Below are positions 39,944-48,028 of a stretch of DNA of 64,000 bases, one piece after another; the first letter of the stretch is position 1, and every line of letters begins with the position of its first letter. The position numbers and the translations under genes were made by a program. The stretch covers positions 27,329-91,328 of the forward strand of contig JAPPLK010000106.1 in the NCBI GenBank assembly GCA_028819435.1. Direction: 5' to 3'. The DNA is from Nitrospira sp. (GTDB lineage Bacteria > Nitrospirota > Nitrospiria > Nitrospirales > UBA8639). The notes beneath the pieces are model-generated. The model saw only the letters and a program-made list of their open reading frames with translations. It ran no database searches and was not told where the DNA came from.

Positions 39944-41178
39944 GCCGCCCCCTGCTGTCCAAACGTTTGTTCAAATTTTACCAGGCTCGGCGGAATGCGG
40001 AACGGCCGTCCGACCGAATCCACAACGGCTTCCTGGGTCTTCAATCCGTTGCCGGTGATATAGGCGACGGTCACGTCATGCTTCTTGATGGCGCCCTGTT
40101 TCACAAGCTTGCGGAGGGTTCCGATGGTCACGCCTCCCGCGGTTTCCGCAAATATTCCTTCCGTTTGAGCCAGGAGCTTAATACCTTCGATGACTTCATC
40201 GTCGGTGACTGCGTCCATGGCCCCTTGACTTTCCGCGACGGTTTTCAAGGCATAGTAGCCGTCCGCCGGGTTACCAATGGCCAGGGACTTGGCAATAGTG
40301 TTGGGCTTGACCGGTTTGAAGAAGTCGCGACCGTCCTTATACGCCGTGGCGATCGGGGAGCACCCTTCGGCCTGGGCGCCGTTCACCTTTGTGGACACGT
40401 CCTTGAGAAGCCCGATTTTTTGGAATTCGTTGAGTCCCTTCCAGATTTTGGTCAATAACGATCCCGATGCCATGGGCACGACGACCTGGTCGGGAGCCCG
40501 CCATCCCAGTTGCTCCACGACTTCAAACGCGAGGGTCTTCGAGCCTTCGGCATAATAGGGACGGATATTCACGTTCACGAAGGCCCATCGCCGTTCGCCG
40601 GCAATTTCACTGCATAAACGGTTCACGTCATCGTAGTTGCCTTCAATTTCCACGACTTTCGGTCTGTAGATCAAGTTGCCGAGGACTTTGGCTGCTTCCA
40701 GGTCACCTGGGATGAAGACGTAACATTGCATGCCGGCCTGCGCCGCGTGCGCGGCGACCGAATTAGCTAAATTGCCGGTGGAAGCACAAGCTGCGGTTTC
40801 ATACCCCAGTTCCCTGGCGCGCGTCAGGGCCACGGCCACGACCCGGTCCTTGAACGACAGGGTCGGCTGGTTGACGCAGTCGTTCTTAATGTACAGTTCA
40901 TCGAGTCCCAAAAAGGCCCCCAGGTTTTTAGCGTGAACGAGTGGCGTCATGCCGGCGTGCAGACCGATCGTTGGGCCGCCTTCGATTGGGAGCAATTCCT
41001 TGTACCGCCACAGCGACTTGGGACCAGCTTCGATCGAGGCTCGTGACATCGCCTCCCTGATTTCATCGTAATTATATTTGACTTCCAGGGGGCCAAAGCA
41101 CAGTTCACAGACGTGAAGGGCTTCCGTGGGATATTCTTTCCCGCACTCGCGGCAAATGAGGGCTTTCATCTTTGCCAT
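39940..41178 (-). CDS. thrC: Threonine synthase
   Basis: PLP enzyme that converts O-phosphohomoserine to threonine. 412 residues. An N-terminal zinc-ribbon-like part (ICRECGKEYPTEALHVCELC) precedes the catalytic domain with the PLP lysine in TLSFKDRVVAVAL, CASTGNLANSVAAHAA, and GSLLTKIWKG. GGAGGTTGAACC precedes ATG 41178. It is set between E1-like and MoaD-like genes and overlaps the latter, so it is fully part of the cassette. Whether it only makes threonine or also takes part in carrier-based sulfur chemistry is open. Confidence 0.93.
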   Translation of the reverse strand: MAKMKALICRECGKEYPTEALHVCELCFGPLEVKYNYDEIREAMSRASIEAGPKSLWRYKELLPIEGGPTIGLHAGMTPLVHAKNLGAFLGLDELYIKNDCVNQPTLSFKDRVVAVALTRARELGYETAACASTGNLANSVAAHAAQAGMQCYVFIPGDLEAAKVLGNLIYRPKVVEIEGNYDDVNRLCSEIAGERRWAFVNVNIRPYYAEGSKTLAFEVVEQLGWRAPDQVVVPMASGSLLTKIWKGLNEFQKIGLLKDVSTKVNGAQAEGCSPIATAYKDGRDFFKPVKPNTIAKSLAIGNPADGYYALKTVAESQGAMDAVTDDEVIEGIKLLAQTEGIFAETAGGVTIGTLRKLVKQGAIKKHDVTVAYITGNGLKTQEAVVDSVGRPFRIPPSLVKFEQTFGQQGAA

Positions 41179-41199
41179 GGTTCAACCTCCTTGCGGAAA

Positions 41200-42027
41200 T
41201 CAGGAAATACCGAGCGCCCCTGGCGCTTGCAGTTGGCACGCCTCCTGTTCGTGCTCAAACAGTTCGGTAACGTCCGGATGGTTCCCGCACAAGGGACACC
41301 TGGGATTTCGTTTCGTCCTTATTTCACGAAATGCGGTTTTTCGAGCATCAAAGTCGAGAATACGGTCGGTGAGCGGGTCCCCGATCCCAAGGATCAATTT
41401 CAGTGCCTCCGTGGCCTGGATGGTTCCAATAATACCAGCTACGACGCCGATGATGCCAGCTTCCTGACAACTCGGCACGAGTCCGGGAGGTGGGGGCTGC
41501 TGGAAGATGCACCGGTAGCAGGCTGATTGTCCGGGCACGATGGAGAACACCCGGCCTTCGAACCGGAGGATCCCGCCGTGGACAAGGGGTTTGCCTGCAA
41601 AATAGCACGCATCGTTGATGAGGAACTTGGCCGGAAACGTATCCACGCCGTCAATCACCACGTCATAGGGCGCAATGTAATTCATCGCATTGGAGGCGGT
41701 AAATCGATCCTCGTACGTTTCAACGTTCACGTCTGGATTCAGGAGAAAGATTTTTTCTTTCGCCGATTGCACCTTGGACCGTCCGACGTCGGGAGTATGG
41801 TGCAGTACCTGTCGTTGAAGATTGGACAGGTCGACCACGTCGCTGTCGATCAAGCCAATCGTTCCGATACCGGCTGCGGCCAGGTATAAGGCCACCGGTG
41901 AGCCCAGCCCTCCGGCTCCGACGACAAACACTTTTGCCTGGGCAATTTTCTTTTGTCCCTTCCCGCCGACCTCCGGTAACAGGATGTGCCGGCTGTACCG
42001 GGTGATTTGTTCTTCCGTGAAACTCAT
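41200..42027 (-). CDS. ThiF/MoeB-type E1-like adenylyltransferase (first of two)
   Basis: A 275-residue homologue of the enzyme at 38620-39420, with the same motifs: RYSRHILLPEVGGKGQKKI, VVGAGGLGSPVALYL, DSDVVDLSNLQRQVLHH, CYRC and CPLCG for zinc. It ends in a slightly longer tail (FEHEQEACQLQAPGALGIS). It sits 13 bases after the cysteine synthase gene and 21 before thrC. Position next to the cysteine synthase and the ThiS-like carrier suggests that it charges that carrier. No rhodanese domain. Confidence 0.92.
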   Translation of the reverse strand: MSFTEEQITRYSRHILLPEVGGKGQKKIAQAKVFVVGAGGLGSPVALYLAAAGIGTIGLIDSDVVDLSNLQRQVLHHTPDVGRSKVQSAKEKIFLLNPDVNVETYEDRFTASNAMNYIAPYDVVIDGVDTFPAKFLINDACYFAGKPLVHGGILRFEGRVFSIVPGQSACYRCIFQQPPPPGLVPSCQEAGIIGVVAGIIGTIQATEALKLILGIGDPLTDRILDFDARKTAFREIRTKRNPRCPLCGNHPDVTELFEHEQEACQLQAPGALGIS

Positions 42028-42040
42028 ATAGATCGACTCG

Positions 42041-42970
42041 TCAGATATTAAAATATTTTTCGATGCTCAAGTAGCGTTCGCCCGTGTCGCACAACACCGT
42101 GACCACGTGTTGGTCAGGCCTGAGGTCTTTCGCGACCTGTTGGGCTCCAAAGACGTTAGCTCCTGCGGATATCCCGACGAGCAGCCCCTCTTTTTTGGCC
42201 AGCAGTTTCGTAGTCTGGTAGGCTTGGTCGTCGGTGACCCGAATAATGTCGTCAATGATGGAACGATTGAGGACTTTTGGCACAAAACCTGCGCCGATGC
42301 CTTGAATCTTATGCGGGCCGGGTGCTCCTCCCGAGAGTACTGGGGATCCAGCCGGTTCCACGGCAACGATTTTGGTGCCCGGCGCACGTTCTTTCATGAC
42401 CTCTCCGCAACCGGTAATGGTTCCGCCCGTGCCGACTGCTGCGACAAATGCATCAATCTTGCCGTCCATGGCATCCCAGATCTCAATCGCGGTCGTGGCC
42501 CGGTGAATGGCGGGATTCGCCGGATTGGAGAATTGGTCAGGCATGAAATATTCCGGATTTTGGGCAATGATGTTTTCAGCTTCTCGAATCGAACCCTGCA
42601 TGCCTTCCCACGCCGGGGTCAAAATCAATTGCGCGCCATAGGAGGACAACAGGCTTGCTCGTTCGAGGCTCATGCTTTCCGGCATGACCAGGATCAATTT
42701 ATACCCGCGAACCGCAGCGATTAAGGCCAGTCCGATTCCCGTGTTCCCGCTGGTCGGTTCGACGATCGTTCCCCCGGGCTGGAGCGTGCCGGTACGTTCC
42801 GCCTCATCGATCATATTGAGGCAGATCCGATCTTTGACGCTCCCGCCGGGGTTGGCGAACTCCACTTTTCCGAAAATCGTAGCGCCGCCTTCCTCGGAAA
42901 GGCGATTCAACCGAACCAAGGGTGTCTTGCCTATTCCCTCCGTAATCTTTGATAAATATCGGGTGGTCAC
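42041..42970 (-). CDS. Cysteine synthase (CysK/CysM family)
   Basis: PLP beta-replacement enzyme of 309 residues. PLP lysine in NPGGSVKDRICL; substrate loop PTSGNTGIGLALIAA; phosphate loop GTGGTITGCGEVMK; ending CDTGERYLSIEKYFNI. The family uses O-acetylserine with sulfide (CysK), or O-phosphoserine or O-acetylserine with a protein thiocarboxylate (CysM of Mycobacterium). GTG 42970 overlaps the stop of the ThiS-like carrier gene by four bases (GTGA), which argues strongly for joint function and for carrier-bound sulfur as donor. The acyl acceptor cannot be decided from motifs alone. Confidence 0.9.
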   Translation of the reverse strand: MTTRYLSKITEGIGKTPLVRLNRLSEEGGATIFGKVEFANPGGSVKDRICLNMIDEAERTGTLQPGGTIVEPTSGNTGIGLALIAAVRGYKLILVMPESMSLERASLLSSYGAQLILTPAWEGMQGSIREAENIIAQNPEYFMPDQFSNPANPAIHRATTAIEIWDAMDGKIDAFVAAVGTGGTITGCGEVMKERAPGTKIVAVEPAGSPVLSGGAPGPHKIQGIGAGFVPKVLNRSIIDDIIRVTDDQAYQTTKLLAKKEGLLVGISAGANVFGAQQVAKDLRPDQHVVTVLCDTGERYLSIEKYFNI

Positions 42971-43167
42971 GCCCCTCCACCCATATAGAACAGAAATTCT
43001 ACCTTATCGCCGTCTTGGACCTTCGTAGTTGGGAGCCGGTCTCGTTCGACGATTTGCGTATTGAGTTCAACGGCCACCATATGCGGGTCGATATCTTTCT
43101 GTTTCAGGACGTCCATAACAGTGTCGGCCTGTACTTCTTCGGGTTTACCATTAATGGTGATTTGCAT
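42967..43167 (-). CDS. ThiS-like sulfur carrier with C-terminal alanine (HcyS-Ala type)
   Basis: A 66-residue ubiquitin-like carrier: QITINGKPEEVQADTVMDVL, MVAVELNTQIVERDRL and VQDGDKVEFLFYMGGGA. ThiS proteins end GG or GGG; this one has one more residue, Ala. The published HcyS-Ala of Wolinella succinogenes likewise has a C-terminal Ala that its JAMM protease HcyD must remove before thiocarboxylate formation. GGAG lies before ATG 43167. It is the first gene of the cassette and overlaps the cysteine synthase start, so cysteine synthesis is a likelier role than thiazole synthesis; no thiG or thiH is present. Confidence 0.88.
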   Translation of the reverse strand: MQITINGKPEEVQADTVMDVLKQKDIDPHMVAVELNTQIVERDRLPTTKVQDGDKVEFLFYMGGGA

Positions 43168-43207
43168 TGATTTCTCCGACGTATGGGATATGGCTATAAA
43201 CAGGTAA

Positions 43208-43236
43208 AAATAACAGACTCATAATAATGTCGTCAA
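43208..43236 (-). promoter_or_regulatory. Promoter of the sulfur-carrier cassette (TTGACG-N17-TTATTT)
   Basis: On the minus strand, TTGACG (43236-43231), 17 bases, TTATTT (43213-43208). Transcription would start near 43201, about 34 bases before ATG 43167. Confidence 0.5.
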
Positions 43237-43258
43237 GAAAATGTTAAAATACAAGGGG

Positions 43259-43987
43259 TTATGAAAGCAGTTCGGGTACCAGGTCTTTGGCGCGGCCTTG
43301 GATGGCCACGTCCACGAGGTCGGAATTGGGCGTCGGGTCCAGGTTCAATTCCACCACGAAAGCGCCATTGTCTTTGGCAATGGGCCCGAAAGACGCGGCA
43401 GGATAGACGACTCCGGACGTGCCGATAATCAGGAGTACGTCGCAATTTCGCAACGCGTTGAAACTCTGTTGCAAATCCTCAGGATCAAGAGATTCTCCGA
43501 ACCAGACGATATGAGGACGAAGAAGTCCGCTGCACGTCACGCATTCCGGCAAGATGGCAATGGGCACGTCCCGATTGACGGCAACCTTTCCGCATTGCGT
43601 GCATCGGACCTTCCAGATATTTCCATGAATCTCCGACAGGCGTTGAGAACCCGCCAAGGGGTGGAGCCCATCGACGTTTTGTGTAATGAGCCAAAAATTT
43701 TTGACTCTGTGTTCCAGTTCAACGAGGGCGGTATGGGCCGGGTTCGGCTGCTTGGTTGCAATGAGTTCTCGGCGCCAGTTGTACCATTCCCACACGAGTT
43801 TGGGATTTCGGGCAAAGGCCTCGGGTGAGGCCAGTTCTTCGGGCCGGTGATCCTTCCAGAGCCCATCCGCCCCGCGAAACGTCGGCACGCCGCTGTCCGC
43901 TGAGATGCCGGCTCCGGTCAGGACTGTCACCGCTGTGGCGCGGGCAAGCCTCGCCTTCAGTTCCTGGATTCCGGGGGAAGCGGTCAT
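43259..43987 (-). CDS. cobB: Sirtuin NAD-dependent protein deacylase
   Basis: A 242-residue class III-type sirtuin that removes acetyl, succinyl or malonyl groups from lysines using NAD. VLTGAGISADSGVPTFRG opens the NAD site; LITQNVDGLHPLAG holds catalytic Gln-Asn-Asp; the active His is in SEIHGNIWKVRC; four zinc cysteines lie in CTQC and CVTCSG. The segment WEWYNWRRELI carries the Tyr and Arg that favour acidic acyl groups in SIRT5-like enzymes. Start ATG 43987 gives MTASPGIQELK; upstream codons run into the coiled-coil gene. It is separate from the sulfur-carrier promoter, 91 bases away. Confidence 0.93.
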   Translation of the reverse strand: MTASPGIQELKARLARATAVTVLTGAGISADSGVPTFRGADGLWKDHRPEELASPEAFARNPKLVWEWYNWRRELIATKQPNPAHTALVELEHRVKNFWLITQNVDGLHPLAGSQRLSEIHGNIWKVRCTQCGKVAVNRDVPIAILPECVTCSGLLRPHIVWFGESLDPEDLQQSFNALRNCDVLLIIGTSGVVYPAASFGPIAKDNGAFVVELNLDPTPNSDLVDVAIQGRAKDLVPELLS

Positions 43988-44018
43988 GCCCAATGAAAAA
44001 CGTCGATCAGGAGGGGGG

Positions 44019-44288
44019 TTATCTTTGTTGAGCTTCGAGGTGGTCAAGTCTTGCTTTGAGAACACCTACATCTGTTTCAAGCGATTGGATTCGATGATCC
44101 AGTTCTGCAAAAGAAAATTTCAGCAACGCCCTAACTTCTCTAAACTCGTCCTTCACATCTTCACGAAATTGTTGGACTTGGGTCAGGATGACTTGATGGC
44201 CTTCGGCTACGTGCTGAAGATCGTGTCGAAGTCCTTCGACCACAACGCTCACATGGCGTTTGAGTTGCTCCATATCGTCTGCATTCAT
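44019..44288 (-). CDS. Small coiled-coil protein of unknown function
   Basis: An 89-residue, almost fully helical protein. MEQLKRHVSVVVEGLRHDLQ opens it; FREDVKDEFREVRALLKFSF and DHRIQSLETDVGVLKARLDH make a heptad-rich coiled coil. No signal peptide or membrane segment. ATG 44288 lies 25 bases after the transglycosylase gene stop. Similar short coiled-coil proteins are widespread and uncharacterised. Confidence 0.7.
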   Translation of the reverse strand: MNADDMEQLKRHVSVVVEGLRHDLQHVAEGHQVILTQVQQFREDVKDEFREVRALLKFSFAELDHRIQSLETDVGVLKARLDHLEAQQR

Positions 44289-44313
44289 AGTTTCTCCAAC
44301 TCTTGGAGAATCG

Positions 44314-45096
44314 TCAGACTTGGCGGAGGTGTTGCTCCAGCAATGAGTGGTAAGCGCGGATGCGTTTCACGTACCGCACGGGTTCCCAGCCGCGAGCATA
44401 CCCGTATTGCAAGGTTTCGTGGTAGGATTTTTTGGCCAAAAGGGGTAGCGTCGTCTTGAGATCATCCCATGAATGGGGATTTTTACCCATCTGGCGGGCC
44501 AGAAATTGTGCGTCCTTGATGTGTCCCATGCCCACGTTATAGGCCGCCAGGGCGATAGCGATGCGATCGGTTTTACCGATGCGGCGGGGAAGTTGTTTTT
44601 CCAGGTCCCGAAAATACCGGGCTCCACCTACGATGCTTTTGGTGGGATCTGTTCGATTTTGGATGCCTAAGGACGAAGCGGTATCGCGGGTCAGCATCAT
44701 GATGCCTCGAACTCCGGTTGGGCTGACGGCGTGTGGGTCCCAACGTGATTCCTGGTACGCTTGGGCCGCGAGCAACGTCCAGGAAATCTTGTAAGCCTTT
44801 GCGACGCCTTCAAATTGCCGCCGGTACTGTGGCAAGCGGGTTTCAATATGGCGACGGAACCTGATTCTCTCCCACAAGGGGAGACCGGATGCGACCGGGT
44901 CCGGCGCACGTTGGACGGTTTTGGGTTCGAGATTGGAATTGGATGGAGAAACCGTCTGGGTGCCAGGAACGGTCCACCATAATATCGCGATAAGGCTCAA
45001 GAGAGCCGCACAAGCAGCCAGGCTCTTTCCAACGATAGTAGCCGCCCGAAACAACTCGGGTTTCTTGGGAAGGCGTTTCGATAAAGACGGAAGCAT
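44314..45096 (-). CDS. Membrane-anchored lytic transglycosylase (SLT/MltF-like)
   Basis: A 260-residue protein with one N-terminal membrane segment (SLAACAALLSLIAILWW), a linker rich in Pro, Ser and Thr, then a lytic transglycosylase domain. The catalytic Glu is in AAQAYQESRWDPHAVSPTG; GIMMLTRDTASSLGI and ALAAYNVGMGHIKDA are family motifs. It matches the catalytic half of MltF but lacks the PBP domain that MltF carries in front. It cleaves the peptidoglycan glycan strand to 1,6-anhydro ends. GAGGA lies before ATG 45096. Confidence 0.9.
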   Translation of the reverse strand: MLPSLSKRLPKKPELFRAATIVGKSLAACAALLSLIAILWWTVPGTQTVSPSNSNLEPKTVQRAPDPVASGLPLWERIRFRRHIETRLPQYRRQFEGVAKAYKISWTLLAAQAYQESRWDPHAVSPTGVRGIMMLTRDTASSLGIQNRTDPTKSIVGGARYFRDLEKQLPRRIGKTDRIAIALAAYNVGMGHIKDAQFLARQMGKNPHSWDDLKTTLPLLAKKSYHETLQYGYARGWEPVRYVKRIRAYHSLLEQHLRQV

Positions 45097-45404
45097 AAAA
45101 CTCCTCGTGACTCAAGAAGACTTGAATTACAAGATACACAAAGTATGTATTCTTACACGGATCAGGTGTCGATCTCAAGACTCTTTTTTGGATGAGCAGT
45201 TTGAATGGCGTCGAATGAACTCAGCCGAAACGCGTTCAGTATCATTTATCGTGATCATTTGAAATGAGATGCACTTGGCGTTTGGGCTACCCGTTGGTGT
45301 TCTTCTTCTCGAACGTGCTAGGCTATGCGAAGCGCAGGATGAGCATGGACGCCTGTCATTACCAACAGGTTTCGAATGAGTCGATGAAGGAAGGATGAGT
45401 AAGA
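45097..45404. other. Gene-free interval upstream of ndk
   Basis: 308 bases between the divergent transglycosylase and ndk genes. I see no gene, repeat or clear promoter; only the ndk ribosome binding site AAGGAAGGA near its right end. Confidence 0.5.
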
Positions 45405-45818
45405 ATGGTCGAACGAACGTTAGCGATTATTAAACCTGACGCCGTGAAAAAGCGGGTGATCGGCAATGTCATTCAGAGCTATGAAGCTGCGGGGCTTCAC
45501 CCGATTGCCATGAAAATGATGAGTTTATCCAAACCAATAGCCGAAGGATTCTACGCCGTACATCGCGAACGTCCGTTTTTTCACGATCTGACCACGTTCA
45601 TGTCTTCGGGGCCTTCGGTCGTCCTTGTCCTCGAAGGGGAAAACGCAATCCAAGCAAATCGGGACCTTATGGGAGCAACCGATCCTCAAAAAGCAGAGTC
45701 AGGAACGATTCGAGCGGCTCATGGAGCCTCAATCGAGGCCAATGCGGTTCACGGATCGGATTCCCCTGAAACGGCCCGGTTCGAAATAGGATATTTTTTT
45801 CCGGGAATGGATTTGTAA
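45405..45818 (+). CDS. ndk: Nucleoside diphosphate kinase
   Basis: Transfers the gamma-phosphate between nucleoside triphosphates and diphosphates. 137 residues, normal. [17 protein letters not shown] at the N-terminus and the active-site segment [10 protein letters not shown] with phospho-His116. AAGGAAGGA precedes ATG 45405. It stands alone, followed by a family A repeat. Confidence 0.96.
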   Translation: MVERTLAIIKPDAVKKRVIGNVIQSYEAAGLHPIAMKMMSLSKPIAEGFYAVHRERPFFHDLTTFMSSGPSVVLVLEGENAIQANRDLMGATDPQKAESGTIRAAHGASIEANAVHGSDSPETARFEIGYFFPGMDL

Positions 45819-45877
45819 CCCGGTTGCTGAACGTTGCCGTGCGGGCCGAAGCATAACCCGACGATGTGCAGAACTGC

Positions 45878-45976
45878 CTCTACCTCCCCTTACCCCTCCT
45901 TACAAAGGAGGGGTATAGAGTCGGTATGCCATGTGTTTCCTCCCCTTTGTAAGGGGAGGGCAGGGTGGGGTAGAGG
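45878..45976. repeat. Palindromic intergenic repeat, family A, copy 6
   Basis: CTCTACCTCCCCTTACCCC, CTCCTTACAAAGGAGG, spacer, CTCCCCTTTGTAAGGGGAG and GGCAGGGTGGGGTAGAG. It lies between ndk and the lipoprotein gene. A diverged family C-like GTCGGACGACGCT follows at 45984. Confidence 0.9.
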
Positions 45977-46042
45977 GCTGGTGTCGGACGACGCTCAGTG
46001 AATCCAATCTGCGATTCCTGAACATTGACAATTCTTCACCCC

Positions 46043-47461
46043 ATGTCGATTCCGCTTTTGTATTTGCGATTCATTGTGATCACCCTGTTTGCTCTCCTGT
46101 TGTTAAGCGGGTGTGTACGGTCCGCAGGTCCGGATTTGCGCGGGCTGGAATTGCGTGACGAGATCGAAAAACTCTCATTGCAACAGGCTCAACGGGCCTT
46201 TCTTCGAGCCGATTATTCGACGACGGTGCAGTTACTGAACCGGTTTTTACGTACGTATCCACAATCATCTCGATCGCTGGAAGTCCGCTGGTGGTTGGCC
46301 CGGGCGTATCAGAAGACGGGCAGGCTGTCTCCTGCCGTCGAACACCTGCGCTTTTTGGCCAACACGCCGACCTGGAACGTGTACCAGACAGATGCCCGAT
46401 ACCGTGCGGCGCAACTTGAGGAACGCCTGGGCAAATCGATGGCGGGTAGGGCCAGAAAAGGAGTTCTGCTCTCTCTCGGCTCCGCCCAAACGCCCGGTTA
46501 CGTGGATCTTGCGCTCTCGACAAGCCAGGAAATCGCAGGTGACACGATTCTTTTGGATGTTCCATGCCGGGTCGATGGAGTCCCCTCGGAAAGCCAGGAA
46601 TCGTTCCTGATTCATGCGATGCGCTCTGCCGTTGAACATATGCATTCTCAGAAGAAAGCCGTCTATCTTGGCGTGACGCTCAGGTGTATGGGACAGTTTG
46701 CCCGGGAACCTGAATCGGACAAATGGAAAGATTGGGCATATGACCCGTCATCGGGAACGTTGCGCCGATCTTCCCATTATTCGTTGAATTTTGGGGATTA
46801 TCAGGCCTTTCTCGTGGATTGGCTCGCACGACTTCATGATCTTCCGCTGACGGGACTGGTGATTCGCAACGCGGAGCCCTTGGGTTTGCATGAAGGGTTC
46901 AACCCTTTGGCCGTTCAGTTATTTGCCCGGGAATTTGGGGTGAGTTTTGATCCGGTTCTCATGTTTGGCGATGACCGGACCATGTTTCAGACGAATTCCG
47001 AGTCAGGCGTTCGCCTTCCGTCCGTGTTCTGGAAATGGGCCGGGTGGAAAGCCCGGGAACGGCTGCGAATCATCCGAAGCCTGGTTCAGACGTTGCGCGT
47101 TCGTCTCCCTCATCTTGAGTTTGGAATGACACTGCAACCTCAAAGCGTGACGGAGCCCATGCGGGGGTTGATTCATTTTGCCGAGGATTGGATCGACGTG
47201 GCACGTGGGCCGTTTGATATGTTTTTGGTAAGGGTCGAAGGATCGGACCAGAAGGTCGTCCATTCAATTTCTCAAGGTTCGTCCCCGGAATCGTCAGAAA
47301 ATAACGATGGCGTTACCGTTGTCGCGGAGATGGCAAAACATCTGGGCAAGCCGGACAAAATCTGGACCATCATGGCCCTCCGGTCCGGTTCCGCATATGG
47401 ACAATCGGCCATGTTACCCAAAGGAGTCGGCCGTATCTATGAGCGTCCTGCCGTTCCTTGA
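46043..47461 (+). CDS. Lipoprotein with TPR-like region and unknown C-terminal domain
   Basis: A 472-residue lipoprotein: signal with lipobox LLLSGC and acylated Cys24. Residues about 40-115 look like tetratricopeptide-type helices (AQRAFLRADYSTTVQLLNRF, WWLARAYQKTGRLSPAVEHL). The C-terminal 330 residues contain GDTILLDVPCRVDG, YQAFLVDWLARLHDLPLTGL, GLHEGFNPLAVQLFAREFG and HLEFGMTLQPQSVTEPMRGL. The order of these blocks recalls the glycoside-hydrolase-like domain of PgaB-type proteins, but similarity is too weak for me to assign an activity. Start ATG 46043. No partner genes of an exopolysaccharide system are adjacent. Confidence 0.65.
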   Translation: MSIPLLYLRFIVITLFALLLLSGCVRSAGPDLRGLELRDEIEKLSLQQAQRAFLRADYSTTVQLLNRFLRTYPQSSRSLEVRWWLARAYQKTGRLSPAVEHLRFLANTPTWNVYQTDARYRAAQLEERLGKSMAGRARKGVLLSLGSAQTPGYVDLALSTSQEIAGDTILLDVPCRVDGVPSESQESFLIHAMRSAVEHMHSQKKAVYLGVTLRCMGQFAREPESDKWKDWAYDPSSGTLRRSSHYSLNFGDYQAFLVDWLARLHDLPLTGLVIRNAEPLGLHEGFNPLAVQLFAREFGVSFDPVLMFGDDRTMFQTNSESGVRLPSVFWKWAGWKARERLRIIRSLVQTLRVRLPHLEFGMTLQPQSVTEPMRGLIHFAEDWIDVARGPFDMFLVRVEGSDQKVVHSISQGSSPESSENNDGVTVVAEMAKHLGKPDKIWTIMALRSGSAYGQSAMLPKGVGRIYERPAVP

Positions 47462-47495
47462 CAAACGGCCGACCCTCATTTAAGAAAACAGGGTG

Positions 47496-47522
47496 GAGGG
47501 CAGGCACAGGGGCCTGCCCCTA
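47496..47522. repeat. GGGCAGGC...GCCTGCCC palindrome (GTAGGGG type)
   Basis: GGCAGGCACAGGGGCCTGCC with CCTACG following. The stem GGCAGGC/GCCTGCC and the CCCCTAC end relate it to the palindromes at 17897 and 51135. Confidence 0.6.
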
Positions 47523-47546
47523 CGAATACGGGCTCTCCTCCCAGGC

Positions 47547-47610
47547 CGTAGGGGACGGCTGGAGCCTGCCCTGAGTGTAGCGATAGCGAAGTCGAAGGGT
47601 GCCGTCCCGA
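47547..47610. repeat. Short repeat, family D, copy 3
   Basis: GTAGGGGACGGCTGGAGCCT then GCCCTGAGTG...GCGAAGTCGAAGGG and GTGCCGTCCC. The GGGACGGC/GCCGTCCC ends match copy 1. It ends about 20 bases before the gcvH start. Confidence 0.7.
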
Positions 47611-47628
47611 ATTCGGGGGTTTATTTTC

Positions 47629-48018
47629 ATGCCAATGATTCCTGAAGATTTACGGTATCACAAAGAACATGAATGGGTGCGGCTCGACGGCCAAAAGGTC
47701 ACGTTGGGGATCAGCGACTTTGCGCAAGATGCCTTGGGTGACGTGGTGTTCGTGGATTTGCCGAAAGTCGATACCGAAATGACCGCAAACCAGGAAATCG
47801 GCGAAGTAGAATCGACCAAAGCAACGTCCAACCTGTACTCGCCGGTCGGCGGAAAAATCGTCGAAGTGAACGCCGATTTGCAAGACCATCCCGAATACCT
47901 GAACCAGGATCCCTACGGGAAAGGATGGATCGCCGTGATCGAACTGGCCAATCCCGCGGACGTTGAAGCCTTGATGACGGCCTCGCAGTATGAGGAATTT
48001 CTTTCCTTGCAGAGTTAA
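47629..48018 (+). CDS. gcvH: Glycine cleavage H protein (lipoyl carrier)
   Basis: A 129-residue lipoyl-domain protein. HKEHEWVRLDGQKVTLGISD at the N-terminus, and the lipoylated lysine Lys64 in EVESTKATSNLYSPVGG. The H protein carries the aminomethyl group in glycine cleavage and can act as a lipoyl relay. ATG 47629 with GGGGG upstream; ATG 47635 is possible. The lpd gene follows 36 bases later, but gcvT and gcvP are not in the window. Confidence 0.94.
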   Translation: MPMIPEDLRYHKEHEWVRLDGQKVTLGISDFAQDALGDVVFVDLPKVDTEMTANQEIGEVESTKATSNLYSPVGGKIVEVNADLQDHPEYLNQDPYGKGWIAVIELANPADVEALMTASQYEEFLSLQS

Positions 48019-48028
48019 TTCCCTCCTT

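Noticed and set aside
43988-44065. N-terminal extension of the sirtuin to 44065
   Set aside because: The extra 26 residues lie in the end of the coiled-coil gene and have no sirtuin similarity; ATG 43987 fits the family.
46025-46030. TTGACA just before the lipoprotein gene as a -35 box
   Set aside because: With normal spacing the -10 would fall inside the coding sequence after ATG 46043.
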